From assembly GCA_963682175.1 (NCBI GenBank), contig OY821791.1, positions 25,285,826 through 25,349,825 on the forward strand: a DNA stretch of 64,000 bases, in the 5' to 3' direction. A model generated the notes under the pieces. It was not told the DNA's origin. It did not search any database and saw only the letters and a list, made by a program, of their open reading frames with translations. Position 1 is the first letter of the stretch, and each line of letters begins with the position of its first letter. Made by a program: the position numbers and the translations under genes. The DNA is from Triglochin maritima. Taxonomy: Eukaryota > Streptophyta > Magnoliopsida > Alismatales > Juncaginaceae. Positions 33,221 to 45,178 of this stretch are shown in pieces.

Positions 33221-34603
33221 ATGCGAGGTTGGGCTTGTTATGGTGAGAGCGCTCGACTCGAGAGACTGCACTCTTCTGAGATGGACGGTCTTGGTGATCG
33301 ACCATCTCCGCCTCGTGATCCTTTGGAGCATGAAGCCCAGTCGTCTCGCGGTGACGGGGTGACCGGGTTCCATACATGGAATACCTCGGTCCGCTTCCGC
33401 CACGACGTAGACCTCCTTCTCCTCCTCCTCTGACTCGAGAGGAAGGGAGATTCGGTCAGGATCGAGTTCGTGGTGCACCACCACCTTTAGCTCGACAGGA
33501 TAGACCGATGACTTTGTGGGAGCGGACCCATCCTGTTTGGGCCGCGCAACCTTCTTGCATAGTTGTTCCCCCTGCTCGCGGGAACAACTATGAGCTGAAA
33601 CCTCAATATGTGAGCGTGCTTCCAACCTCTACTGCCAATAAGGAGGATCTGTATATCTTTATACGCGAATTCGAGGAAGTATGCTCCATGTTCAAGCTTC
33701 AACAGCTTGACGAGGAATCAGTCCGGTTGAGGATGATTTCTTTCGCATTGAAGGATAATGTGAAGAAATGGATGTATAGCCTCCCGGCGAGCTCGATTCG
33801 GTCATGGGATGACTTTGTAACCGTCTTTCTGAAGAGATTTTTCCCTCAAAGGAAAACTCAACAGATACGGCACCAGATACATCAAATGTATCAGACCAAG
33901 ACCGAATCGTTTCATGGTTTCTTTGAGAGATTCAAGGACCTTCTCCAGCAGTGCCCTCATCATGGATTTGAGTTATGGCAGTTGTGCCAAATTGTTTATG
34001 AGGGCATCAACTACAACACCTGCACATTGTTGGAGTCGATGTGTCAGGGTGACTTCCAAATGAAACCCATCGAGGAGGCATGGGATACTTTTGCGTCAAT
34101 GGCTGAACGTACCTTCGAGTGGGACACCATGAGAGAGCCACCAACCGCCAGGTCTTCTGGTCGAGCTGGATCATATCATGTTGAGTCAACTATCGCGTCT
34201 GAGGCGAAAATGGCTGCTCTCATGCGTAGGATTGAGAGTTTGGAGTTGGACCGAGCTCTTGTAGCTCAGGTCGCTACTCCTGCGTGTAGTAGGTGTGGAC
34301 TTACGGGCCATGATGACTTGGAGTGCGCCTACGCTCCAAGGGATACTGAGCATGCGAATGGGATGTATCAACAGAGACCACGTAACGACCCGTACAGTCA
34401 CTCCTACAACACGGGATGGCGTAACCATCCTAACTTCTCTTGGGGGCCTAGTGGGGGTCACGGTCAGAGCTCGCACGCTCAACCTCAACCTCCACCTTAT
34501 CAACCTCCACGCCCATCGGCGACCTACCAACCCCCACATCAAAGGTCTCAGCACCATAATTACCAACCTACTCATGCCTCATCGTCGGGTTATTCCAACT
34601 AGA
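33221..34603 (+). pseudogene. Gag of P, first part
   Basis: Starts are possible at 33221 or 33281 (MDGLGD, as in T); a 1-nt deletion near 33350 shifts the frame, after which 33376-34602 is open for 408 codons. It has a Pro-rich N-terminus, the capsid region (YIFIREFEEVCSMFKLQQL, FALKDNVKKWMYSLPA, FFERFKDLLQQCPHHGFELW), one CCHC knuckle (CSRCGLTGHDDLEC) and a Pro/Gln/Tyr-rich stretch. A CAG-to-TAG change at 34601 (T has CAG) ends it just before the inserted solo LTR. Confidence 0.88.
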
Positions 34604-34608
34604 CTCCA

Positions 34609-35989
34609 TGTTGAACGTTTTAATTAAACCGCAAGTGCACGGACGCGATGAAGCGGTGGCAAATACGGGTCGTCATCAAGGAGGTGAGCAACCTCTTGTT
34701 TATCAGAAATCAAGTGGCAAAAATTGGGGGAGAAAGATTGATTATGCTACTCTACACTAAACTACGCTAAGAAGTATGAAATGCGAACGAAAGAAACAAA
34801 CAATAAAAAGACAACTAAGCTAAGAACAAAAGAAGAATGCTGGAATACAGATATGGGAAAACCCCTAAGGGGTGGAGTGAGTGCACACAAGCAAAGAGGT
34901 GGGTGTTGAACACATTCTTTAAGCACAAATAAAGGTGGTGTTATCATGCATAGGAAGTGTCTAAATGTTGTGGCAAAACCTATCAATCTATTCACCAACT
35001 TAGTTGATTAACATTTACATATGCAAGATGTTTATTTTAGAATCCTAAACAAGCATGAGAGGTGTCTAATCATTTTCGCAAAACTCATCAAGTTATAAAT
35101 TCTATCCTAAACAAGCAAGCATACATTCATATCAAGCAACACATTGGAATTAAAGCATTCAATCCATTCTCATTTGCATGTATGTACATCTACTCCACCC
35201 CCCAAAGGGGATGGAACTACTCACTAAACATTACACTAATTATTAAACTAAACAAAGAACGCATATTAACTAAGCTAATAAAACTAATGAAATGAGATTA
35301 AGCAAAGCAAAACAAGAAACATAAAACAAACAACATAATAAAGAAAACTTGTATTAAAATGACTCACATTAAAAGTAGCATCCTCCTACTTTAGTGTGTG
35401 CTTCAAGGCCTCACTTCTAGTAGGAAGAATAACCACTTAAAATATGGAGTGATTAAAATGGAAGGTGAAGATTTCTATTTATAGCTAGAGAAAAAGCTAA
35501 TCTGGGACAATCCCCCGATGTGGGACTAAACCAATACCAAAAATACGCTAAACAAACATTAATACAAGTCCAGGAGAAATCTTGACAGATCTGGGCTGAT
35601 CCAGACCGCCAATTGGCGGTCTAAAAAGTCCGGATCCAGTTGAATCTTGTTATGGGCTTTGCTTGGTGTATTTGGTGATCTTGGATGCATCTACTTCGTT
35701 TATTGGAGCTCCGACCCGAATCGAATTGGTAAAATACTCCCCATGATGGTGTGGAGTATTCTGTTTTGCTCTTAGGTCCTTCTGTCTTACATTCAGGTCC
35801 TTCTCCCTTGCATCTTGGTCCCTAGATCTCACAATTCAGTCCTTTTCCCAGCTTTTGGGTTCTTTTATGCTTCATCTCTTCAAACCTATTTATTCCTGAA
35901 AACTAAACATAAAACATGTAACATAGCATTGTTTAGGTGAAAGATAATGGATATAAGATACAAATATAAGCATTCAATGATTTCAATCA
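34609..35989 (-). mobile_element. Athila solo LTR with target duplication CTCCA
   Basis: 1381 bp in reverse orientation, flanked by CTCCA at 34604-34608 and 35990-35994, splitting the P gag. It has the perfect palindrome at 35603-35622, a USE match at 35516-35526 (minus) and TATAAAT at 35477-35483 (minus), with 32 bp between them. First bases altered (TGTTGAACG). Confidence 0.93.
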
Positions 35990-37233
35990 CTCCACCACCC
36001 CAGCGGGTTGACCCCAAGGACCCTTCTTGTGATCCGACCCTTCAAGCGTTGCAAAGTACAGTCAAGGCTTTGGAAATGCAAGTTAGCCAGTTGGCTCATC
36101 AATTCCATGAACGCGAGAAGGGTCAGTTCCCGAGTCAACCTGTGGTAAATCCTAGGGGTCAACCTGCTCATGCTAGGCAGAATGTACACAATGTTGAAAG
36201 TGACCCTTCCCAACATGCCAATGTTGTCCATACATTGAGATCGGGAAGGGTCGTTGACAACAATGTGGAAATGCCTGAAGCCAACCCTATTGGTGAGACT
36301 TCCGAGGAGAGTCTTGAGCCTGTTAAGGAACCTAATTCTGAGACTCCTCCTCGTGATACTTATGTCCCCAAGGCACCATTCCCTAGTCGGTTGACGAAAA
36401 GACGTGATGAGCATTGGGACAAGATCGTTGAGGTACTTAAGCAAGTAAAGGTGAACATCCCGTTGTTGGACGTTGTTCAACAAATGTCACCGTATGCCAA
36501 GTTTTTCAAAGACCCTTGCACCACCAAGAGAAAAACAAATGTGCCCAAAAATGCCTTTTTGGTCACCAATGTGAGCTCAATATTGACACAACCCACGAAT
36601 GTCAAGTACAAGGACGTAGGTTGTCCAACTGTCTCTTGCATGATTGGGAATGTGATAATCTCTCAAGCTCTATTGGATTTGGGGGCATCTGTGAATCTCC
36701 TGCCTTACTCTGTCTAGGTCAACCTTGGAATAGGCAATCTTAAACCAACGAGGACAACCCTCCAGTTGGCTGACAGATCCGTCAAGATTCCACGAGGGAG
36801 TGTGGAGGATGTCCTTATCAAAGTGGGTGAGTTCGTATTTCCAGTAGATTTCATCATCTTTCATACTGAACCCGTGTCCAACCCACGAGAACAAATTCCT
36901 GTGATCCTTGGGAGGCCATTTCTTGCGACGTCTAATGCTTTGATCAATTGCCGCAATGGCTTGATAAGGTTGTCTTTTGGAAACCTCATGGCTGATTTCA
37001 ACATCTTCACTCTTGGTAACCAACCCGGGCTCTTCGACGACATTGTCGGAGCGAATTTCATCCAGGACACGGATGAGCCCGAGTCATTAGGCATGTTCGA
37101 CTCACATCGACATATTATTGAGGTGTCTAATGACCATGTTGCGAGTGAAGAGGATCTTGAGAAATCCGCCAGCATTTCTCGGGACGAGGAGGCACATCTG
37201 GGTGCTTGCTCCTCTTACCCTGTGGCCCTTTAG
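35990..37233 (+). pseudogene. Gag C-terminus and protease of P
   Basis: Continues Gag after the solo LTR: a coiled-coil-like block (ALEMQVSQLAHQFHEREKG), a linker, then the retropepsin active site LLDLGASVNLLPYSV at about 36675-36715, and ILGRPFLATSNALINCRNGL. A TAT-to-TAG change at 36715 (T has TAT) and a TAG at 37233 interrupt the frame. This domain would cut the polyprotein inside particles. Confidence 0.85.
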
Positions 37234-39105
37234 CCACTTGAAAGTAACTCTGAATCCAACAAGGACCCACCTCTGGTCGAGCTTAAACCGCTCCCCGATA
37301 ACCTAAAGTACATCTTTTTAGGGGATAATGAGACCTTGCCACTCATTATTGCTTCTGATCTTGCACAAGATCAAGAGGTTGTCCTCAAAAGAGTACTCTT
37401 TGAAAACAAAGAGGCGATCAGGTGGTCCTTGAAGGATATCTAGGGAATTAGCCCTGGTATTGTTCAGCATCGGATCCACATGGAAGAGAATTCTAGGCCC
37501 CGCAGGGACCCACAACGGAGATTGAATCCTGCACTGAAAGAAGTCGTCCGAAAGGAGGTTCTTAAGTGTTTGGATCATGGCATAATCTATCCTATCTCTG
37601 ATAGTTCGTGGGTGAGTCCTGTTCATGTGGTTCCCAAGAAGTCAGGTGTGACGGTTGTGGAGAATGAGCATAATGAGCTTATCCCGACACGCCTGCAAAC
37701 TAGCTGGCGAGTTTGCATTGATTATCGCAAGTTCAATGCGGCAACGTGGAAAGATCATTTCCCATTGCCATTTATTGATCAGATGTTGGAAAGGTTGGCC
37801 GGACATTAGTATTATTGTTTTCTTGATGGATACTCCGGTTACAACCAAATTCCTATCGCCCCCGAGGATCAAGAGAAAACCACATTTACTTGTCCCTTTG
37901 GCACGTTTGCCTACCGTCGCATCCCCTTTGGGTTATGTAATGCGCCGGCAACGTTTCAAAAGTGTATGATCAGCATCTTCTCCGATATGGTTGAGTGTTT
38001 CCTTGAGATCTTCATGGACGACTTTTCCATATTTGGCGCTTCCTTTGATGAGTGCCTTCATCACTGGAGCCTTGTCCTCAAGCGATGTCGTGAGAAGATC
38101 CTCCCTCTCAATTGGGAGAAATGTCACTTCATGGTGAAGTGAGGGATTGTACTTGGACATGTGGTCTCAAGTAGGGGAATTGAGGTCGATCCCGCCAAAG
38201 TGGGTCTTATTGCTAATCTCCCACCGCCACATAATGTGAAGGATATCTGTGCCTTTTTGGGACATGCTGGATTCTATCGGCGGTTCATTCGGGATTTTAG
38301 CTAAATTGCTCGACCTCTCACCGCCTTGTTGGCTAAGGATGCCATTTTTGAGTTCACACCGGATTGCCACCATGCCTTTTTGACCTTGAAGAAAGAGTTG
38401 ACTTCAGCTCCCATTATTAAGGCACCGGTGTGGACTCAACCCTTTGAGTTAATGTGTGATGCATCTGACTTCGCTGTGGGAGCAGTGCTTGGGTAACGAT
38501 TGGAAAAATTGCCTCATGTGATCTACTATTCCAGTAGAACACTCAATGATGCCCAATTGAACTACACTGTGACCGAGAAGGAATTCTTAGCGATTATATT
38601 TGCTTTGGAGAAATTCCGGTCGTACTTGATTGGCTCCCACGTGATTATCTATTCTGATCACACACCCATCAAGCACCTCATTGCGAAGAAAGATGCAAAA
38701 TCCCGACTCTTGAGATGGATCTTGTTGTTACAAGAATTCGATCTCGAGATTCGGGACAAAAAAGGGTGTGAAAATATTGTAGCTGACCACCTGTCTCGTC
38801 TAGAGACGACCAACCCACAGGACCAAATTATTGATGACAAATTTCCTGACGAGCAGTTGTTCACGATCGAAGATAACCCTTGGTTTGCCGACATCGTGAA
38901 CTATCTCGTGACCGAGCAACTTCCTGTGGGTTGGTCAAAATCTGACCAAACCAAATTTAGATCTTATGTCAGATTCTTCTACTAGGACGACCCCTACCTA
39001 TTCAAATACTGCTCTTACCAAATTTTCAGGCGGTGCGTCCCAGATATTGAGTTCCAAAGTGTACTCCACTTCTGAGATTCCAAGGCATGTGGAGGACACT
39101 TTGGT
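37234..39105 (+). pseudogene. RT, RNase H and start of integrase of P
   Basis: RT blocks in order: WRVCIDYRKFN (37710), LDGYSGYNQI (37825), GLCNAPATFQ (37930) and the catalytic FMDDFS (38015). RNase [13 protein letters not shown] (38460), [27 protein letters not shown]. The integrase zinc region begins ([17 protein letters not shown]) and is then cut by a copia fragment at about 39105. In-frame stops occur at about 37443, 37807, 38141, 38302, 38494, 38983 and 39073. Several fit C-to-T or G-to-A change at CAA, CGA or TGG codons. P is dead but records the full autonomous plan. Confidence 0.9.
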
Positions 39106-39981
39106 GACCTATGGGAGGATCTAGACTAAGTTGGCAGTGATATTAAGAGCTTAATATCACGTGCTATAAGCGGTTTCTACCTACACCTTATAGCTCCCAA
39201 TTAGTTAGATGTCTTAATTCTACTCGAACCAAAACCCGATCCATTTAGTGATGGAGTGCACCACTTGTGTCCGTCCCTTGCCTCATCATATTAAGAATAC
39301 ACACAAAGTAGTATTGTGTCATCTTTGTATTAGTATTCATTTGTTGATCTCTTTAAGCTAGTTATAAATATGTGACTTAACTCAAATCACATTGTGCACA
39401 TTATAACTTTGCTTTACCGAGGGGCCCACTAATATCATCACTCAATTAAGAGGGGCAATGATAATCTTTTGACTAACTATCTTCTTCAACAAAAGTCATA
39501 CTTAACCAACCAATGACTTTACACTACTCTCATCGATAGCTCATGACACTAGTCTAATTAAGCAATTCTTAAGTGATCAGATATAAGTCTCATATCAAAG
39601 GACCAAAGACACAGTAAAACATTAATGACACAGAAAACACAATTCTATAATGTTTTACTTATTAGGTCTATTCAGTATACAAAAGTAATATTTTCCTCTT
39701 TTGTGTACCCGTGTTGTCACTCACTTGTAGAGCTACGATGATCTATGACCAACACGATAATCTTAACTCGGTAATTAATGTCCCATGTTAATTACCATGA
39801 TTGTGAATATCTTTTGTTTTATGTAAACCAATATCTTTTAGAGCTCTACGGTTAAGGACCAAGAGCCTCTTCCTTAACACTTCTAAAAGACAAATAACAT
39901 AAACAAGGAACAAAATGATTTCTCATTCTATTCATAATAATTGGCATTTAAAAGTAAAACTTGTAGAACACATTCTCTTCA
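39106..39981 (-). mobile_element. Partial copia LTR inside P
   Basis: The 5' part of the copia LTR (matching 12417-13270 in reverse), with the LTR start at 39981. The left edge is a deletion junction with P integrase sequence, sharing a few bases (GGTGACC). Confidence 0.85.
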
Positions 39982-40551
39982 ATCTCCCACTTGTTATTAA
40001 AGTTTTCTTTCACATACATACTCAATGTATAAAACAATAAGTACTAGGGTAAACCCCATTACATATCAATCATCAAGCCAATCTACATGGTTCCTCAATC
40101 CCATGGACTCGAAATGCATTTCGCCCTTGGCTTGGGATAAGGGTTTTGTGAATGGATCAGCTGTGTTGTTGTTGGTGTCCATCCATAATAGATTTATTTT
40201 TCCTTCGTCGATGAGGTCACGCGTCACGAAGTACTTACGATCCATGTACTTTACTTTATGGTGTGATCTAGGATCCTTGATTTTCGAGATAGATGCACTA
40301 TTATCGGAAAATAGCTCAATGGGTCCCTCGCTAGTGGGAACTACTCCAAGCTCTTCAAGGAACTTCTTGATCCACACTCCTTCCTTGCTCGCTTCAGCGA
40401 CAACCATTACTTCGGAAGCGGTGGTTGAATCGGTCGTAGTGGTTTGCTTCCAGCTACGCCAACTCACAGCTCCACCATTAAGAAGAAAGATGTATCCTGA
40501 TTGTGACCTTCTATCGTCTGGATCACTCATGAAACTCGCATCCGAATGCAA
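39982..40551 (-). pseudogene. Copia RNase H C-terminus, 3' UTR and PPT
   Basis: 40066-40551 (minus) is an open 161-codon fragment with the copia RNase H hallmarks SQSGYIFLLNGGAVSWRSWK, TASEVMVVAEA, SASISKIKDP and ADPFTKPL. GTGGGAGAT (39982-39990) is the PPT next to the LTR. Truncated at 40551, where it joins the P 3' UTR through a shared ATGCA. The upstream RT, integrase and gag of this copia are absent. Confidence 0.88.
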
Positions 40552-40971
40552 ATAAGAACCTTAATGGACCTTACACTTTGTATCACTTGAGGATGTTGAG
40601 GTTGTCCATGTCTTCCACTTAATTCCTTATTTAACTTGCACGAATGGTTCATTAGGCTAGGTGTGGACTGATTACCTATATAGAGTCGGCCCGTAGGATT
40701 ACCGCGTCCAACGATTTTTCAAAATATTTCCAACGAGTCGAGTGTCTAGATTGAATAATGCATCTTGTTCGGATTTTGTGGGTATATCCGCTGAAAACCC
40801 TCAGGAGACAACACTCCTCCTCCTTGGCAACAAAGAGGTTTAACGACTTGTTGCACGTGCTAAGTGCAACCGTGATTCCTACGAAAGTGAGTTAGGATTT
40901 CGTGTTTCTCATTTTCTTTTCTCTTTCTTTGTTTTGCTCGGGACTAGCAAAAACTTAGGTGTGGGGGTATT
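40552..40971 (+). other. Remaining 3' UTR and PPT of P
   Basis: Matches 56960-57384 of Y. The terminal PPT GGTGTGGGGGTATT ends at 40971 against the 3' LTR. No gene. Confidence 0.82.
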
Positions 40972-42364
40972 TGATTGACATCATTTCATGCTAATATTTG
41001 TATCTTATATCTATTATCTTACACCTAAGCAATGCTATGTGACGAGTTGTATGTTTAGTTTTTAGGGAATAAAGAGGTTGAAGAGAAGAGCCATGAAAGG
41101 ACCCAAAAGCAGGAAAAAGGACTTAATTGTGAGACCTGGGGACTAAGATGCAAGGGAGAAGGACCTGATCGTAAGACCGAAGGACCTAAGAGGAAAACAG
41201 GAAACTCCACACCATCATGGGAAGTATTTTGGCAATTCGATTCGGGTCGGAGCTCCAACAAACCAAGTAGATGCATCCAAGACCAAGAAATACTTCAAGC
41301 AAAACCCAACACAAAAAGCAGACAGATCTGGGCCTTATAGACCGCCAATTGGTGGTCTGGATCATCCCAGATCCGCTAATATTTCTCCTTGACTTGTCTT
41401 AATGTTTGTTTAGGCTATTTTTGGTATTGATTTAGTCCCACATCGGGGGATTGTCCCGTATTAGCCTTTTCCATGCTTATAAATAGAACTATTCACCTTC
41501 CGTTGTATCCATCTCTTTCTTTGGTGGCCATCTTCCCTACTAAGAGTGAAGCCTTGAAGCAAAACTCTGGTGGAGGAATGACTGCTTGTAATTTGAGTGA
41601 GTAAATAATAGATGTTTTCATTAGCTTGTTAATTCTTGCTTAGTTAATTTCCTTTAATGTGTTTGCTTTGGTGCTTGTTTTGTTTTATGCTTCTTTAATA
41701 TTTCTTGCTTGATTAGTGTAGTTTTATTTCAGTATAATACTTCATTTTGTTAGAGTAGTTAGTTTAAATATGTGTGAGTAGTTCCATCCCCTTTGGGGGT
41801 GGAGTAGATGTGTGTACAAGTTACGTAGATGGTATGAATGCTTGATATAAATGTTTGTGAGAAATATTAGTATGCTTGCTTGAATTAATAAGGACTTTAC
41901 TTGATAGTTTCTGCCATAGTTAGGTACACTCCATGCTTGTTATGCTCTTAATAACAACCTTGCATTGCTCTTATTAATCACATTAGTTTTAGTGTTGTAA
42001 ATGATAGGTTTTGTCATTAGGTACCTCTTATGCATCAACAAACACTAACTAACTTGAGCTTATTGTATGCATTCAACACCACACTTATTTCATGTGCACA
42101 CACACACTCCACCCCTTAGGGGTTTTCATTCATGTGTTTTTATCTTCTTCATTAGTTCTTTAGCTTAGTTGTTTAGTGATTTCATTTCAGCTTGCTTGTT
42201 TACTAGTTTAGATTAGTGTAGTGTAGTGTAATACATATTTCTTCCCTTTCTTTCCACTCGCCTTCACACAAACCAAGCGTCGACACACCTCCCAGTGGGC
42301 GATCCGTATTTGCCACCGCTTCAACGTGGCCGTGCACTTGCGGTTAATATAAAACGATCAATCA
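40972..42364 (+). mobile_element. 3' LTR of P
   Basis: 1393 bp, TGATTGAC to GATCAATCA. GTCCCACATCG at 41435-41445 and TATAAAT at 41478-41484, 32 bp apart. The palindrome near 41337 has one mismatch. Right flank GAGAC continues the Y LTR. Confidence 0.92.
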
Positions 42365-43216
42365 GAGACTAAAGGACTAAGATGCAAGATCGAAGGACCT
42401 TAACGTAACATCGAAGGACCAATAAACAAACAAGAATACTTCACACCATCATGGGGAGTATTTTGGCAATTCTATTCGGGTCGGAGCTCCAAAAGGCGAA
42501 GTAGATGCATCGAAGACAAGTCAAGCCATTTAGAAAAGCATAGAAGAAACTCTAGAGCGATCCGAACATTGTAGACCGCCAATTGGTGGTCCAAGACCGG
42601 GAATTGGCGGTCTCTTTTGGTCCGGATCCGCTAAGATTTATGTGGGTCGTGTATTAGAGCGTATTTAATCTATTTTTGGTATTTGTTTAGTCCCACACCG
42701 GGGAATTGTCCCAGATTACCTTTTTCTATGGCTATAAATAGAACTCTTCACCTTGTATTGTAATCACCCATTGCTTGGTGGCATTCTCTCTACTTGGAGT
42801 AAGCCTTAGAGCAAAATCTCAAGGTGGAGAAGAATGCTGCTAGTGATGTGAGTCATTTTATAAAATAATTTTTCCATTGTTTTGTTCTTATGTTGTCTTT
42901 TTCTGCATGCTTAGCTTAGTTTTATTTCTTTGATTGTAGCCTAAAGTAGTTAGAATGTTTCCTTTATTCTTTAGTTTAATTGTTAGAATAATATGTAGTG
43001 AGTAGATCCATCCCCCTTTGGGAGTGGAGATAATGTTCATACATGCATTAAAGAATGGATATGAATGCTTTATATTTCGATTGTGTTGATAAATGTGAAT
43101 GTATGCTTGCTTGCTAGAGTAGAATGCTACACTTGATGGGTTTTGCTACACATCTTAGACACCTCCCATGCTTGTTTAGGTTCTGAAATAACCAGCTTGT
43201 CTATATGAATGTTAAT
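42365..43216 (+). mobile_element. Second segment of the Y 5' LTR
   Basis: Continues from 30720. It contains two palindrome arms (42570-42615), a degenerate USE-like GTCCCACACCG and TATAAAT near 42735. Interrupted by a solo LTR after TTAAT. Confidence 0.88.
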
Positions 43217-44752
43217 TGATTGACTTCATTTCATGCTTATATTTGTATCTTATATCCATTATCTTACACCTAAGCAATGCTACGTGACGAGTTTTATGTT
43301 TAGTTTTCAGAAATAAAGAGGTTGGAAGAGAAGAGCCGTGAAAGGACCCAAAAGCAGGAAAAAGGACGTAATTGTGAGACCTGGGGACCAAGATGCAAGG
43401 GAGAAGGACATGATCGTAAGACAGAAGGACCTAAGAGCAAAACAGGAAACTCCACACCATCATGGGGAGTATTTTGTCAATTCGATTCGGGTCGGAGCTC
43501 CACTAAACAAGTTAGATGCATCCAAGACCAAGAAACACACCAAGGAAAGCCCACCAGAAGATCCAATGGGATCTGAAGCTTATAGGCCGCCAATTGGCGG
43601 TCTGGTTAAGCCCAGATCCACTAAGGTTTCTCCTGAACTTGTATTAATGTGTGTTTAGGCTATATTTGGTATTGGTTTAGTCCCACATCGGGGGATTGTC
43701 CCCGATTAGCTTTTTCCATGCTTATAAATAGAACTCTTCACCTTCCATTGTAATTACCCATTGCTTGGTGGCATTCTCTCTACTAAGGAGTGAGCCTTGA
43801 AGCAAAAACTCAAGGTGGAGAAGAATACTACCTTCAATGTGAGTCATTTGTTAATAAAATAATTCTTCTAGTTTCTTTAAATCTTGTCTTTTAATTTGTG
43901 CATGTTTGTTTAGTCTTTCCTTTCCTTTTATGTTTCTTTAATGCTTCTTGCCTTCTTAGTTAACTTTCATTTCAGTATTATGCTTTCTTTTGCTAATATA
44001 GTTAGTGTAATGAGTAGTGAGTAGTTCCATCCCCATTTGGGGGGTGGAGAAATATGTGATAGAGTCATGTAGTGTATTAAGTGTGTGATATCTTTATCCC
44101 TTGAGCTTTATATGATTTCCATAACCATCTAATGGGTTTTCACTCTTATCTTTGATATGCTAATGCTCTTGAATGAAGCTTAGCTTATGCTTTGATTAGT
44201 GGACCTATTTTATGGGGAATGATAAGGTTAGGATATGGATGAAGTTAATATTGGAAACACAATTTGTAGTGTATGTGCTCTTGTTGCCTTTACCTTAGCT
44301 AATGTCTTGTATGTTTTAATGATGTAGTGAAATCTTAATTCATGTGGAGGCATAGTAGGGTATAGTCTTTATACTTGAGTTCATGTAGCTTCATTCCAAT
44401 TATTGGCTTGTATGTTTTAATGATGTAGTCTTATCTTAATTCATGTGGAGGCAAAGTTGGATGTAGTTTTATGATTTCATGCACTACATGTTGTGAGGAG
44501 CTTAATGAACACACACACACTTCTTTATGTTCACATTATTTCTCTACCCCCTATGGGGCTTAGTTTTATTGCTTATCTTCATTTCCTTTTTGCATCTTAG
44601 TGTAGTTTAGTGTAACCAACCTTTCTCTCCTTCTTTTTACCTCTCGCCTTCGAACAAACCAATCGTCGACACACCTCCCAGTGGATGACCCGTATTTGCC
44701 ACCGCTTCAACGCGGCCGTGCACTTGCGGTAGAAATATAAAACGATCAATCA
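43217..44752 (+). mobile_element. Athila solo LTR with target duplication TTAAT
   Basis: 1536 bp, flanked by TTAAT (43212-43216 and 44753-44757), inserted into the LTR of Y. Palindrome near 43585, GTCCCACATCG at 43680-43690, TATAAAT at 43723-43729, 32 bp between. 25-bp direct repeats occur near 44302 and 44405. Confidence 0.95.
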
Positions 44753-44757
44753 TTAAT

Positions 44758-45154
44758 CAACTAGGTTAGTGAATGGATTGATAGGTTTTGTCATAACCTT
44801 TAGACACTTCCTATGCATGAAAACACTACCTACATTTGTGCCTATACAATGCATTCTTCACCATCTTTTTACATGTGTGCACACACTCCACCCCTAGGGG
44901 TCTTTCTCTTCTTGATTCCAGCTTAGTTTTACATTCTTTTAGTTTTGAATCGATGTAATCGTTAGTTGTTTTACTTTGCATTTTTCTTCTTAGTAGTTTA
45001 GTGTAGCGCAGATTAGCATAGACAAACTCTTAGCCCTTTTTGTTGCCACTTGATTTCTAAAAAACCAGAGGCTACTCACCTCCCTGAGGATCGACCCGTA
45101 CTTGCCACCGCTTCAACGCGGTCGTGCACTCGTGGTATTTAAAATGATTAAACA
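44758..45154 (+). mobile_element. Third segment of the Y 5' LTR
   Basis: U5 end of the Y LTR, ending TGATTAAACA before the PBS. Confidence 0.88.
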
Positions 45155-45160
45155 AGTTTT

Positions 45161-45178
45161 TGGCACCGTTGCCGAGTA
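45161..45178 (+). promoter_or_regulatory. Primer-binding site of Y, mutated
   Basis: TGGCACCGTTGCCGAGTA: the last four bases deviate from GGGGA-type ends of the other copies. No copia insertion is present here, so Y shows the empty site of the X and Z insertions. Confidence 0.8.

Noticed and set aside
40025..40555. 176-codon plus-strand frame
   Set aside because: Antisense to the copia RNase H fragment with recognisable motifs.
40959..42500. 3' LTR of P as a separate solo insertion in Y
   Set aside because: The PPT and 3' UTR adjoin it on the left, and its right flank GAGACT continues the Y LTR broken at 30720, so it is the 3' end of P.
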